Below, one piece after another: positions 1 to 12,200 of a DNA stretch of 64,000 bases (positions are counted from its first letter, which is position 1; each line of letters starts with the position of its first letter). This stretch comes from Berberis thunbergii (lineage: Eukaryota; Streptophyta; Magnoliopsida; Ranunculales; Berberidaceae), in assembly GCA_003290165.1 (NCBI GenBank), contig QNQO01008279.1:1-64000 (forward strand). The letters are read 5' to 3'. A model generated the notes under the pieces. That model did not search any database, had not been told where the DNA came from, and saw only the letters and a list, made by a program, of their open reading frames with translations. The position numbers and the translations under genes were made by a program.

Positions 1-1194
1 TTAATCTCCTTAACCCCTTCTACCCCAATGATCCCAAAACGATATTGTTCCTAAAATGTCTCATTGCATTAGAAGTGCATCATCTTCTTATAAACCTTAG
101 TGATAACTTCTCATTAATTGATAATAGAACTATTCAAACCAACATTATCCCACAAATTTAACTAATTCGAGTGGTCTCTTAGTCCTTTTCCTTCGTGAGC
201 TTAGTAGCTGACATTCCTGAGAAAGAACTTCTAACAAGCCTCTGGAGGCCTAGGCCCACAGTGCCATGGGGGTGTTCTTGGGACTGAACAATGCAATCTT
301 ACATGTACTATGGTTTAGCTCATTTTAGTGGAAAAATTAAGCATACTGGCTTGCTCGAAATGGTTTTAGATGTGTGGGGGCATGGCAGTACATCGTGAGC
401 GTCCTCTTAAATGGCAACTCAGGAACATTCCTTCGTGACATTAGAGTCCAATTGTTGATTATACCAAATCTACTTAAGGGTGTTTTTAGTCATCACAGGA
501 GAAATAAAAATTTTCTTGACAAAATCTCATTTAACGTGAAGTTTTGATTTGTAAAGTTGGACGTAGATCTCTTTTTTTTCTCCTCGTTTGTTTGATAATA
601 TAAACTCTTAAGAATTTTTTTTTTTTTTTTTTTTTTTGAAAATTTAGAGGGCCGGATCATATTCAACTCCGAAATTCTAGCTGGCCTAAGAAAAACCAGC
701 GAGGTTGCCTTTCTTTAACAACCTTTTGGAAAAATTACTCTATTCAGCATGACAACCAGGCAACAACCTCACTAATTTCCCATGCCAAGAAGAATTACTC
801 TATTCCGCTTGACAACAGGCTAACTTAAACCTATGTAGTATGGATATAGACATGAGTGTCTTGTTAGATACAATACTGACAAGATGACACGACAAATGCA
901 AAGAACCATGAGGTCCAGATTACCAAGCCTTTTGAATTTTTATAAAATAAAACTTCGTGATCTTAAATTAAATACATCATTAGAAAAAAAACAGAAATAA
1001 TTATTATTATTATTATTATTTAATATTAAAATTTAAAAAAAAAATAAAAAAAAAGAAGCTTAAGTTTATGGTTTCCTTAAGAAAATTATTTACAAAAGTG
1101 TCTGACACAACTGTCTAAATAATGTTCGTGCCTAAACTAAGTACCTAGTAATCATAATCAGAAATGTGTTTTCGTTTATTATGATAGAAAAAAT
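1..1194. other. Unassigned intergenic DNA
   Basis: I see no convincing gene here. The stretch is AT-rich, with a T-tract near 617-636, an ATT microsatellite near 1000-1020 and A-rich runs near 1035-1056. Positions 230-480 have a somewhat higher GC content but no open frame that I recognise. Confidence 0.5.
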
Positions 1195-1273
1195 CTAACT
1201 GTCGAGGGAAATGGTGCCCCCCCCTCCCCCCCCCCCGACCCCTGTTTTCCTCGCCATTTCCCTCGACAGTTAG
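1195..1273. repeat. Perfect 20-bp inverted repeat with C-rich loop
   Basis: The left arm at 1195-1214 and the right arm at 1254-1273 are perfect 20-base reverse complements. The 39-base loop is almost all C on this strand. It lies about 30 bp outside the copia-type LTR that begins at 1306. It may be a foldback remnant. No open frame is involved. Confidence 0.8.
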
Positions 1274-1305
1274 CCTCTCTCATTATGATAATATGTGTGC
1301 ACCAC

Positions 1306-1583
1306 TGTAAATAAAATAATTGGAAAATATTATTATTATTGTTTTATTCCTTCACTTAATACAAGCTTATATAAATTAACTTCTACCTAACCTTATAGAA
1401 ATATGAAACTTAAAACTTCCTATACAAAATAGAGTCTTATTTTAACTTTCTTATTTTAACTTTCATATTCTGACTTTACTTTTTTTTTTTTTAAACTATT
1501 CTTGTATTTTCCTTCTTGTATATATGAATCAATTTTAGACTTGGGCTTAGCTATGTTGAATGCAATCCCTACATATTCTAACA
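1306..1583 (-). repeat. 3' LTR of the copia-type element
   Basis: Left copy of the terminal repeat. It pairs with 5295-5567 over its full length with scattered differences and small gaps. On the minus strand it begins TGTTAGAATATGTAG and ends TTTACA. Confidence 0.7.
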
Positions 1584-1667
1584 CGCCCTTGCAAGTTGAA
1601 CATGTAGATACGGAAGAAATGTGCAGCTTTGAGGAAACTTTGAAGTCCAATTTGGTAAATAAATCAT

Positions 1668-2147
1668 GACTGTCGAGTGAAGTTGCTAATGGTTCGACTC
1701 GAGTCAGCATGATAGTCGAACTCTGGATAATTCTAGAAAAAAATTCTTGATGATTATTATATAAAGAAATCATGACTGTCAATCAAGTGAACGGCTAATG
1801 GTTCGATTCAAGTAGTCAGCATGACTCTCCAATTCTGGTATAAAGAAATCATGACTATCGAGTAAATGGTTAATGGTTCGATTTGAGTGCTCAGCATGAC
1901 TCTCCAATTCTGGTATGAATAAATTATGACTGTCGATTGAATGGTTAATTGTTCAATTCGAGTGGTCGTGACTTTCCAATTTTTGGTATGAATAAATTAT
2001 GATTGTTGAGTTAATGGTTAATGATTCAATTTGAGTGGTCAGCATGACTCTTCAATTTTAATTAGATGCTTCTAGATAAAATTCTAATATGAAGAGATCA
2101 TGACTGTCAAGTGAACGGCTAATGGTTCGACTCGAGTGGTTAGCATA
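1668..2147. repeat. Tandem repeat of about 75 bp, about six diverged copies
   Basis: Copies start near 1668, 1770, 1849, 1926, 1998 and 2099. Each begins with a variant of CATGACTGTCGAGTGAA, followed by a variant of TAATGGTTCGA and CAGCATGACTCTCCAATT. Unit length varies from about 72 to 102 because of insertions. The array lies inside the copia-type element and its last copy is cut by the LTR inserted at 2148. Confidence 0.75.
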
Positions 2148-4860
2148 TGTAACACCCGTACTTTTCATTGACCTTAATAATATTTTTGTACATAGTGTTC
2201 CAATTTATTATTTATAAGATATTGTTAAAATAATATAGGTATATGCATGTAGTAGCCTCGTGTGTATGCATGTATGATGTTTTGTTTTGTTTGATGTGAA
2301 ATTTTTATATGAGTATAAAATCCGAGTAATTTTTCATCTGAAATATATTTTAAAATCTCATTTCGTTTGCCATGTCATTTTTAATATTCGCATAACTCTT
2401 ACATTCCGAATCTCAGAACAAGATTATTTTAAGATGTGTATATTGTAATACCCGTCAAATCACTTGCCAATATAATGTTACTATTTTAATTATTGATAAT
2501 ATTTATTTATGATAATATTTATTAATTGATAGTATTTACAAATATGTAAGTACTTTATGATATGAATTTTGGGACCTAAGTTTATATTGGTGGTGAGTAA
2601 AAGATGAGTGATGGCTGTGTTTAGCTAAAGCTAGTAAATCCATAATTGAAAACCCTTTAAAAGAAAACCCTAGTCACCTATTCTCTTTAGATACACACAC
2701 TGAAGAAAAGAAAATTCTATGTAGAAGAAAATGAGGCGAAGAGATAAACTTTGCTTCATCTTTGTGATTTTCGACAAAATAGTGAGTTAAAACTATATCG
2801 AAGTATTCAATATTTGATACTGATTATTATTTGATTTTTTATGTATGTTGTTAGTATTTTGGATATATTAAGGTGAGTTCTTCTTATCTTCTTTGTACAA
2901 AAAAAAATAAAAAAAAAATGAGTCTTTCTATGTTTTGTTATTTGTTGTCTGTAATTGATGCTCATGGGGATCATGAATGTATGGATTGGGTTTATAATAT
3001 GCTGATGGAATTAGATCGAATTGGACTTATCAAATACAAATTTAATTGGCTTAATAATACATTGTTGATAAAAATCCTTTGATTGAATTGAACTTATAAG
3101 AATTTGGTAATGATTTGGATTGGATTTAGAAAATAAGGAATTGGGTACTGAATTGTACTGGACTGATTTGGATTGGGTTTAGAAAATAAGAAATTCGGTA
3201 CTGAATTGAACTGAAATTGGAATTTGGTACTGATTTGGATTGTTTAGAAATTAAGGAATTGAGTACTGTTACGGGTTGGACCAAATAGTTAGGCCCAAAG
3301 TTGTTTAGTTGAATTTACATTTGGGCTGGACTTAGATTGATTGATTTATGATTTGGTTTAGTCTTATCAAATTTGGGTATTAAAAATGATGAATTATGGT
3401 TTGATGGGATTTATGTTTTCTTTGACTTTGTGCTTAGATTTGCTTCAATTGGGATTTTGTTATTTTATTTTACATAAGAAGGATAAGTATTTTGGAATCT
3501 GATTCTTGGTTTGTTTTGGGCTCAAATTCTTATTTTCGGATATTACAAAATACAATACACAAATAACTTAGAGTAATTGATAATTTTGATAGATGTTATT
3601 GTCAGATTATTTTTATTTTTATTTGCACATGTTTGATTGTAAATTAATTATGTGGTTAGAGTAGGTCTGAGGTGGCTACATGTATATGAATGTTTGCAAA
3701 TTAACTTTAGTTTTTATGTAAATGTTGCTATTATTAAGCATGTTGTAAAAATATGTGGGATTGCCAATTCGCTTGATGATTATTCTTATTGTAATGTATA
3801 TAACTTTATTGTCTATTGTTTATTAATAAAGTTTAATTGTTTATTGCTTGTATACGTGTGAAATAATTTTGGGTATGCAAATTTGCTTGCATATCGGTAC
3901 GTCATTCCATGTGAGTTCGGTAGTACGTGTAGTATTTAAGAAATGTTTGCCATGGAGAACTTTGGGTGAGATGACATATTCCTCGATGTGGCACCCCACT
4001 TGGAACATGTACACTCCGAGTGGTTTCGAAGGCAAGGAAGACATACTTGGGTGAGGTGTGTGTTTGATACAAGGAGGGTAGTGCGATTGTAGAAAAGAAG
4101 TGAGATTTTTTTGTGTATGTGCATGATTGCATTAATGAAAGAAACTAAATGCTCATTCGACCTTAGAATGAGAACTACATGTCTTCCTTAAAGGTAAAAT
4201 GTATTTGGTTGACATTTAAATAATGGTGATTATGATTATGATCTGTATTTATTTGAAAATAATTGTATCTATGAGGACCGATAAATTAGAAATTTTATTA
4301 ATTTATTTTTAAACGTTCTGTGCAGGATGGTAAGTCTACTAACATTTTTTTGTCAGACTTACTACATCCGACCTTCACTTTGTAAGTGTTGGTAAAATAA
4401 ATATATATTTTAAGCATGATAGAACTTTGTAGTATGACATGATTGCCTCATGGAGGAACTACCAGTTAGTGATATGTTATTTATTTTGTTGGAACATTTC
4501 ATGTTAAAGCATGTAACTTATTTTATTTATAAGAAAATTGATATTACACACACCAGCTACCTCGCTGACCCAAGTAAGTTTATTCTTTTTGGGTACGTTC
4601 TTATTGGAACGTAGTCATTTAGCCATTCATAGGTTTAGATATTTATGAGCAGTGTTACTGGAGTTTCATTAGTGGGGCTAGCGACATCAGAGTTTCATGG
4701 TTAGATTATTTTGTGTTTGTTTTAATTTTCTAAATTATGTTTTAGTTGTTGCTGCTAAACGTTGTATTGTTATTAAATTTTCATGTCCTGAGTTTTGGGG
4801 AAATCGATAATCCTATACGAAATTTATGATTTTCGTTTTCTTGAAAATCGGAGCGTGACA
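2148..4860 (-). mobile_element. Solo LTR of a large-LTR retrotransposon (2.7 kb)
   Basis: Read on the minus strand it starts TGTCACGCTCCGATTTTC and ends GGGTGTTACA. Its first 170 or so bases match the element at 22185-25535 closely. The flanks are GCATA (2143-2147) and GCATT (4861-4865), a target duplication with one mismatch. No gag or pol frames are visible inside, so I read it as a solo LTR. It sits inside the tandem array of the copia-type element and is therefore younger than it. Short frames at 2873-3082 and 3652-4054 have no recognisable domain. Confidence 0.7.
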
Positions 4861-5294
4861 GCATTTGTGTCATCACAAATGTTGGTATTGCTCAACATTG
4901 GTGCTGGTATTGCTCAGTAGTAGTGCTGGTATTGCTCAACATTGGTGTTGGTATTGTTTTTTTTTTTGTGATCTCTCCTTGTGTTGCTGGTTGGTGTCAA
5001 GGTCGAGTCTCTAGCTACGTGAAGTTGCTACTGTTTGAACTTGAGCTAACTAATTGAGTTTTGTTCGAGGGATTTCACAATTGAAATAGGAAAGGTGTGA
5101 TTGAGAATTGTTTGTTGTTCTTGAGGATGTTCATGTTGTTGTTGAGGAATTGTTAATTGATCGAGGTAGGATATTGTTGTTGTACTCCATTTCACGCCTC
5201 TTGCATATACGGTCAAAGTGCGTAATCGTAGGAGACAGGGAAGAGCTTGAATCCCCGGAGTCTTAAGTCACCGAAGAAAAATGGTCTGATACCA

Positions 5295-5567
5295 TGTAAA
5301 GAAAATAATTGGATAATTATATTGTTGTTGTTTTATTCCTTGATTGAATATAAGCTAACTCTTACCTAACCTTGTGAAAAAATGAAACTTAAAACTTCAT
5401 ATATAAAATAGAGTTTTATTCTGACTTTTCTATTCAAACTTTTCTATTTTGACTTTACTTCTTTAACTATTTTGACTCTCATATTTTTTACATTCATTTT
5501 TGTAGATGTGAATCAATTTTTGACTTGAGCGTGACTACATTAAATGCAAGCCCTACATACTTTAACA
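5295..5567 (-). repeat. 5' LTR of the copia-type element
   Basis: Right copy of the terminal repeat, matching 1306-1583. The tRNA-Met-like primer site adjoins it at 5282-5294 on the minus strand. Confidence 0.7.
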
Positions 5568-7559
5568 GCCATATCAACATATATATTAGCACAATCAAGA
5601 CTACACACAAAAGTATTAGCATTTCTAACTTTACCATTGGACGAAGTCTAGTTCATATAATATGGGCAATAAGTTCTCCTCATCGCTGGACTTTATATAA
5701 ATATATACAATGAATGATAATATTTTGTACAGCAGCACTTTTATCTTTTATTTTTGTTTAAATATTTACTTATTCTTTAGTTTCCTCAAATATCTCAATT
5801 AGTGAAAAATGGCGTCTTTGTGATATTGCTCATACATTTAGAATTTGCCTTTGGCAATGCTTCATTTATATACACAAAACATACTAAAAGAATGAAATGG
5901 TATCTCATAATAAATGAATGACTGACGGATCATGAAATCTGGTTTATTTATTTATTTTTAAAGTCTATTTTCCAGTGGAGATTGTGAGTTTGTGACAATA
6001 TGTATAGGGGTTTCCTAGGTACTTGCATGATTATATATTATGGATATTAATCTGTTGGATTTCTTAGCCTGAAATATTCCAACAAAGATTGAACTACCTA
6101 AGAAAATCACTTAGATTGATCCTAATCAATTGAATGTCATTCATTTGGTTCAGATTTTAAATTTTTTAAGAAGAGAGAATAAACATCTTAACAGTATAAC
6201 AATATGCAATGGTGTTCATTTGCAAGACATTGTAAGACTCGCAATAAAATCTTAATTTTGCAATGTATGTGATAAATTGGACTAACCGAAGTACTTGGTC
6301 CGTTTATCATAAGTCTTGGTTGTGCCTCCAACTGGGTTCTCAACCTGGACTGCCATGTAGTTGATTGCCCAAGTAGTTCAACTTTCATGCCTAAGCATGG
6401 TTGCCTATTACTGTTACTTTGCAACATCAACACCTATTTTGATACTTGCATATGAGATATACTCTGCATAAATTATACAATTTTGTTTTGAAGACATGGG
6501 AAAATTCACACAAGAACGCTCCCAAAGAACTCAAGCACTTGCTCTGTGACGTACAAACTCGGTGCACAGCAGTGAATGTAAGACGTATTTCAGCAATTTT
6601 TCAAGTCAAGCTCAAACTTTCAATCAATCCTTGTTCATAATCCAACCTAATAACAGACCACCCATCACCAAGGAATCTAGACTTATCAGGATTCACGATC
6701 AATTTCATCCATGCTGAACTCAATCCGGAGTTGGCCCATTCCAAGTGTTCTGAATTCAGAACAATTCAAGCACTTAGTGCTGACCACTGAGTGTTGAAAA
6801 AAAAACACCTTTAATCTCATCCCAAATATACAACCAGAACTAGAAGTACTTAAAAGTTTAGAATACCCATGGTCTGCATTTCTGAACATCCAAATATTTA
6901 AACCAAGTTTTAAGTATCAAGTGCTATTATATAAGCAACCAAATTGATTAAAGAACTATTACATATGCAACCAAATAAATATCTAAGCACGAAACAAAGC
7001 ATCAATATTCTTCCAAACAAAGGTACTTTACATGCATGATTGAAATGTACTACAAACAAAGCATTATTCCAGAGATACAAAAAGAAAAACTAGTCTTTGG
7101 TGAAGGACTCATAGGAGATCACAAAACTGTCTCCTCTCTAGTCCATCCCAATACAACTACAAACTAGGCATGATTTCAAAATCTGGATGAAACCTAAAAT
7201 CTGGATGAGCAATCGAAAGTGGTTGTGATAATATGATGTTGCATGTCTGGGATTTTAAAAATCAAATCCCATTTAGAAAGAAAAAGATGCATGGAGAGAA
7301 GGAAGAATGAGAGGATAACCAAATAGGATATGGATCAATATAGTGAAAAGGAAATAATGACCCAAACCACCTAGAGGTTCAAAAACTCTCAATACAACAC
7401 ATAAGAAGTCTAAGAAATCACTGGTTGTGGATCAAAAAGTTTACAACCAAGTGGGATTTTGAGGGAGGTGGTAAGCTAACACACACTAGAGTTTTAACAA
7501 AAACCAAACTCAAAGTGTGTGCTAGGGAGGGAGAAAGAGAGTACTGGCTGGAGGTGAAG
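5568..7559. other. Intergenic DNA and 3' flank of the AP2/ERF gene
   Basis: No supported gene. The part nearest 7559 should contain the 3' untranslated region of the minus-strand AP2/ERF gene. I could not fix its polyadenylation site. Short frames at 6188-6433, 6446-6640 and 6686-6889 have no recognisable motif. Confidence 0.4.
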
Positions 7560-8750
7560 TTAGTTTCCATCCATCCAAAAGAATGAAGAACAGGAAGATG
7601 GAGAAGCCGAACCGAAATTGTTTTGTTCATTGAGATTATCATGTTCTGCAAATTTGAATTGTTGATCATTGGAAATTGCATGATCTGATTGCAGCATTAG
7701 ATTGTTCATGGCACCGAAATCATCCCAGACTGGACTAGTTGGACCCCAACCAGCGGACATGGCATTGAACCAAGCCTCATCCATATTAGTCCCCCAAACC
7801 ATATCAGAAGACTCCGAAAGGCCTTCACCTGTAACTGAAGCTGTGGAATGCTCCTGAGCTTCACTACTAGTCGAAACCTCATTTCGGGAAGGTGAATTAC
7901 CCTGCACATTCAGCTCATTTTCAATAACCTGAGCTGTGGTGGGCGTAATCTCCATACCTTGAGGTTCCGAATTAAGGCCTAACTGAGGTTGCTCAACATG
8001 TTCTGGCTGCACATTGTCTTGTGAGCTAGTTGTTGTATTTGCTTCTCTATCTCTAGCATTCTTACCAAGGAAGAGATGCGGAAAATTGAGCCGAGCATTC
8101 TCTCCGCGCAACTTGTAGGCCTGGCGGTCATACGCCATGGCAGCATCTTCAGCGTTATCGAATGTACCGAGCCAAAGACGAGTTCGATTACGAGGGAGAC
8201 GAATCTCAGCAACCCATTTACCCCAATGCCTCTGCCTCACTCCTCTATAGAGCTTAGTAGGAGTAGAAGCCATAGGAACTGGTGGCCTATACAACAAGGC
8301 TCTGGGGTCTTGACCCAACCTGTTCATCATCATCATTTGCCCTCTAGGACTCAACTGAAGTGTGTCACTCCAATACTGAAGAAGCTGTTGTTGATGTTGC
8401 TGATGATATGGTAAGTACCCGTGTTTGTTCGGATCGAAAGAGATCATCTCTTGAGGCTGTTGTGGTTGAACTAGTGGAATTTGTTGTGGAGACCCAGTGA
8501 AGGAAAATGGGAATATAAATGGCAGATTTGATGAATTGGTTGTTGTTGTGGGGGTCTGTTGTTGTTGAGTGATTGGAATAGAGGATTGGTGATGTTCTGG
8601 GTTTCTGATCTTCTTCATTGGTCTAGAAGAAGACGAAGACATCGATGCCTCTTTTCCTTCTCCTCCTCTGTCATTCAACACAATCTGTGGGGTTTTCTCA
8701 TTCACCTTCTTTGATCTTCTGCTTTTGTTTGTGTTAATAGCTGATGACAT
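7560..8750 (-). CDS. AP2/ERF transcription factor, DREB A-6-like (RAP2-4/ERF061 type)
   Basis: Single-exon gene for a 396-residue DNA-binding protein. The one AP2 domain is at about residues 168-225, opens with [19 protein letters not shown] and contains WLGTF and ARLNFP. The valine and other residues in [10 protein letters not shown] fit the DREB branch; the flanking LYRPPVPMA and [13 protein letters not shown] stretches recall DREB A-6 proteins such as ERF058/ERF061. The N-terminus has a basic patch (about residues 8-15, likely nuclear localisation), then Ser-rich and Gln-rich tracts; the C-terminus is acidic and Gln/Asn/Ser-rich, as in activation domains. The frame stays open 56 codons upstream to 8918, but that part is hydrophobic and unlike the family, so I chose the ATG at 8748-8750 (start of [12 protein letters not shown]). 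Known relatives bind GCC-box or DRE elements in stress, light or wound responses; the exact role here is inferred. Confidence 0.95.
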   Translation of the reverse strand: MSSAINTNKSRRSKKVNEKTPQIVLNDRGGEGKEASMSSSSSRPMKKIRNPEHHQSSIPITQQQQTPTTTTNSSNLPFIFPFSFTGSPQQIPLVQPQQPQEMISFDPNKHGYLPYHQQHQQQLLQYWSDTLQLSPRGQMMMMNRLGQDPRALLYRPPVPMASTPTKLYRGVRQRHWGKWVAEIRLPRNRTRLWLGTFDNAEDAAMAYDRQAYKLRGENARLNFPHLFLGKNARDREANTTTSSQDNVQPEHVEQPQLGLNSEPQGMEITPTTAQVIENELNVQGNSPSRNEVSTSSEAQEHSTASVTGEGLSESSDMVWGTNMDEAWFNAMSAGWGPTSPVWDDFGAMNNLMLQSDHAISNDQQFKFAEHDNLNEQNNFGSASPSSCSSFFWMDGN

Positions 8751-9253
8751 TTTTTTTCTTCGAATTCGAAACAGAGGACAGTCTCCAAACAGCCCAATGT
8801 TAACAATTTCAAATCCGATAGAAAGCAAAAACGAAATTTGAAAGCTAAAACCAACTAAACAAGTAAAATCAACAATACCCAACTCAAAATTTGTTCTAAA
8901 ATTGAAGAAAATATTCAAATTTTAGAGTTTGAAGTAGCAATACAGAGATGGGTTGCAAGTAGAAACTAGCTAAAAACTTGAAGAAAAACGAATACCCAGA
9001 CTGAGATTTGTCTAAAAAAGAGAAATTTTATAGATTGAAATCCATTTCAATTGAAAATCCGATTGAACAAAATCAAAACCGGATGCAAACGACGCATCTC
9101 AAGTGATGAACAGAGGAAAAACAGAGAGTAGGCACAGTACAGAGGAAGAAAAATCAAAACTTGTGGCGTTTGGGAGACGTGGAAAGTCCTCGGTGAATCT
9201 CAAATCGAATAAAAAGCTAGAATTTGATTCAAGAGGGAATGAGGGTGATTGGG
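8751..9253 (-). other. 5' leader of the AP2/ERF gene
   Basis: About 475 bases of likely untranslated leader lie between the TATA box at 9254-9261 and the chosen ATG at 8750. It is A-rich and T-rich, has several short upstream frames, and may contain a leader intron that I cannot place. Confidence 0.5.
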
Positions 9254-9261
9254 TTTTATAA
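9254..9261 (-). promoter_or_regulatory. TATA box of the AP2/ERF gene
   Basis: Reads TTATAAAA on the minus strand and is followed downstream by an AT-rich leader. Transcription would start near 9220-9230. Confidence 0.6.
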
Positions 9262-9373
9262 GGGGGGAGAAGTGAGGAGTGGCCCTCACAGAGACGGGTT
9301 TGGATAGAGATTGGTGCTTGTTCTTTCTTCCTTCCTTGGCTTCCACTCCAATGAATGTACAGAAAAGGTTAAT

Positions 9374-9380
9374 ACGTGGC
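9374..9380 (+). promoter_or_regulatory. ABRE-like ACGTGGC motif in the AP2/ERF promoter
   Basis: ACGTGGC, the core of abscisic-acid-responsive elements, lies about 115 bp upstream of the TATA box. It fits a stress-responsive ERF, but motifs this short also occur by chance. Confidence 0.4.
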
Positions 9381-11350
9381 GCTTTGTTAGTGTGCGTGGA
9401 TCTTAGCTTTTGAACACCAACATTGCTACCGTGGTTGTCAACTATTGGCTAAATGAAAACACCCAAAATGAAATTTGAGTTTTAATTGAGCTTGAAATCT
9501 AGAAACTTCCATGGTAAAGTAAAATATAGTGACACATAAAATAGCAGACTAGGTAAATTTGGCAACATTTTTTTCCCATAATCCACTGCACAAAGGGGTT
9601 AGAGAAATTTTTTTGTATATTCAGAATTGCGTGCACTACTTTTATTCCTGGGATAATATTTTGTAAATTTGACAATTTTATGCATTAAATTTGGCATCCA
9701 CTCGTTTATAATATTAGACGTTTGTTTCTTATACTTTTTATTTTGCAATGTAATTATAAATCTAGAAACCTTGGCTCATCGCTTGGCATCAGATGCCGAC
9801 AGACTTGGTTATAATAATTCTTAGTTATTAATATATTGTCTAATGTTTTTATATTAAAAAAAAAGACAATGTCATGCAATATGAATAATTTTCAATCATT
9901 ATTTTGACAAATACCAATCAATAATGTTATTACTAGAGTTTATTCCAAAACAAAATGTTAATAGTAGAGTACCTAAAATTGATTTTCAGTCTAATAATTT
10001 AACACATCAAATTTTATAATCCTCCGCTAATACACTCACACAATTATTATTTTTTACCATAATTACTCGGTAAATGTTTTTATTTTCATAATTTTTTATT
10101 TTATTTTATTGTTCAACTACATTTTAACAACAAAGTAAAATATATAGACGCTCTTAGACACTTCAGACATTTGTGCGCGAGCTCTCTCGATTCACACTCT
10201 GTTGATTATGCCTGACTACATTTTACGTTTACTCATCATTGTACCAAATAATTAGGACCATTTCAAAGATTCGTTATGAGAGCAACTCAACAAGTGTTGT
10301 GGCATCGTACACGTACCATGGCATTTCGAATAAGCAGAAGAAGAAGAAGAAGAAGAAGAACCTATTTTGGTCTCTCGACACAAAAATCGGCCATGAGATC
10401 AACGATTAATTTGTGAGCCTCTCACTTTCGGTGACATGTAATCACACCAAACTGTGAGACCTCTCTCTCTCTCTCTCTTCATCTCTCCTCTCAAGTCAAA
10501 AACAAGTCGGTGGAAATCGGCACGTGTCGGTGGTCCACCTGTCACTTCACTCATCATGTTTATCATTTCACTTCAATATAAATATCTTCTTGATTTTTTT
10601 CCTAGGTAGTAAGTAGTAGGTGAAGGTGAGTGTCCTCACCGCGTGTCACTTCCACAATGTTTTTGCTTCTTTATTATTATTATCGAAGAGCCAATTAAAG
10701 GGGTTGGTTTTTTGGAGAACAAATCAGCCAAGTCAAAATTTTGAGCTCCTTTTCTTCAAAAAATCTCAATATTTGTAGGAGTTGAATAGTATCAATTTCG
10801 ATTTGAAGATCTATTTTTTTTTTTTTTTTTAACTCTCATCAATCAAGTCATTGAACTCAAAGGCAATTCCCTTTGAAAATTTCTTTGGATTTTAGTGTTT
10901 TAGTTTGTGGTTACAGTGAAAGGAGTTTATGAAATGATTGAAGGATTCATGGTGGATTTTTGTTGGAATACTATTCACAAACAATGATTTTACCCAGTCA
11001 TGATTGCTAGTTTTTTTTTTTACTCATTTTATATATCTATCTAACATTTCACATTGGTTTTTTCACTGTTCATGAACAGTAATTTTAGTGTGTTTGTCCT
11101 ACGTGGCAACACTTATATAATTGACATAAGTTAAGTAAAAAAAAAATCCCGATAGTTTCCTCTCCCTCTCCTTTCCCCTCTCTTCCTCTACCCAAACAAG
11201 CATTGAAGAAGAAGGAAGAAGCTCCTCTTCCTCTACATCTCCTCCTCTGAAGTTGTTTCTTCTTCTTCTTCCATTCTCTTCTTCCTCTCGCAGAGCAGCC
11301 CCTCTCGCATTCCTTGCCAACTGCACGGCCACATCTCCAATTTGCTTTAG
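9381..11350. other. Intergenic DNA with microsatellites
   Basis: No gene seen. There is an AAG microsatellite at about 10332-10360, a CT microsatellite at about 10463-10478, and T-tracts near 10807-10830. Frame 11099-11356 on the minus strand is an Arg/Glu-rich product of purine-rich sequence, not a recognisable protein. Confidence 0.4.
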
Positions 11351-11408
11351 TAACATTTCAGATGGCTTTTATATTAGGTGAACAGTAAAAAAGCCATCTG
11401 AAATGTTA
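11351..11408. repeat. Perfect 20-bp hairpin repeat
   Basis: Arms at 11351-11370 and 11389-11408 are perfect reverse complements, separated by an 18-base loop. The left arm is TAACATTTCAGATGGCTTTT. A transcript of either strand would fold into a short, perfectly paired stem. Confidence 0.85.
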
Positions 11409-11869
11409 GGGTTTTCTTCTTCTTCTTTTCATTTCCTCTGTCGGGTGTGTTTGATGGAGTGAGGGGTGAAGAGGGTTTCAGTGCTGGTGCAAACCCATTT
11501 TTTGGGTGATTGAACCCATTTTTTGTTTAGGGTGATGGTGGTGAGGTCAATTGTGGTTGGCAGTGGTGGCGAGCTCGATTGTTGATTAGGGATGGTGGTT
11601 GTGAGATTGGTTGGGAGTGGGATGGGGCGGCGAGGTTCAGAAATGGTGGCGGCGGCGAACTCAGATTGGAAGTGGTAGTGTGAGGTTGATTATGGGAGGT
11701 GATGTGGTTCAGTTGGAGAGATTGAAGGTGGTCCAATGGTTGGTTTGGGTTGTGGACTGAAGAAGATGGATGGAGTGGTGTTGGTTCAGTTGTGAGGTGA
11801 ACCATATATGGAGAACAAAGAGAAGACATACGAAAAATGCGAGGAGTTTTTCTTCTCACGCATCTGAAA

Positions 11870-12200
11870 TCTGTAAGTAGCAGCTCTCTTTCTTCTCACG
11901 CAGTTCTTCTCCCTTTCATCTCTTGCAATTTGTTGATTAATTAAGGGCTTCCTTTCACTCTTTTTTTAATCTTTAGGGTTTCTTTGTTATGTTGAATTAT
12001 TTGGTTGCCAATCTCTGACTCTTATTTCCACTATATCTGTGCAATGTGTTGATTCTATGCAATTTATTTCTTCGTAAAGGCACAATGGTATGAGTTGATT
12101 TGGTTTTTTTTCTTCTCCATTTCATCCCTTTCATCTCTTGCAATTTGTTAATTTAGGGCTTATTTTAACCACTCTTTTAATATTTAATCTCTAAATTTGT
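11870..12200 (+). repeat. Partial direct duplication
   Basis: A block around CCTTTCATCTCTTGCAATTT followed by a TTAGGGCTT motif occurs near 11911 and again near 12125. It points to local duplication in the DNA upstream of the HD-Zip fragment. No coding frame is supported. Confidence 0.4.

Larger units (their letters stand above)
1306..5567 (-). mobile_element. Small copia-type LTR element, split by a later LTR insertion
   Basis: Two direct repeats of about 275 bp (1306-1583 and 5295-5567) share most of their sequence and have TG...CA ends when read on the minus strand (starting TGTTAGAATATGTAGGG, ending TTTACA). Next to the inner edge of the right copy, positions 5282-5294 read on the minus strand as TGGTATCAGACCA, a tRNA-Met-type primer-binding site. 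This fixes the orientation as minus. Without the nested 2148-4860 element the unit is only about 1.55 kb and shows no gag or pol, so it is non-autonomous (TRIM-like) or heavily deleted. Its interior is largely tandem repeats (1668-2147). I did not find a matching target-site duplication at 1301-1305 and 5568-5572. Confidence 0.7.

Noticed and set aside
8751..8918. In-frame 56-codon N-terminal extension of the AP2/ERF protein
   Set aside because: Hydrophobic and unlike DREB A-6 N-termini; it lies in the likely leader, and MSSAIN at 8750 is the better start.
11099..11356. 85-codon minus-strand frame rich in Arg and Glu
   Set aside because: Product of a pyrimidine/purine-biased tract with no domain; it overlaps the hairpin region.
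11527..11859. 110-codon minus-strand Pro/Ser-rich frame
   Set aside because: Low-complexity translation of GGTGGT-type sequence; no family resemblance or promoter.
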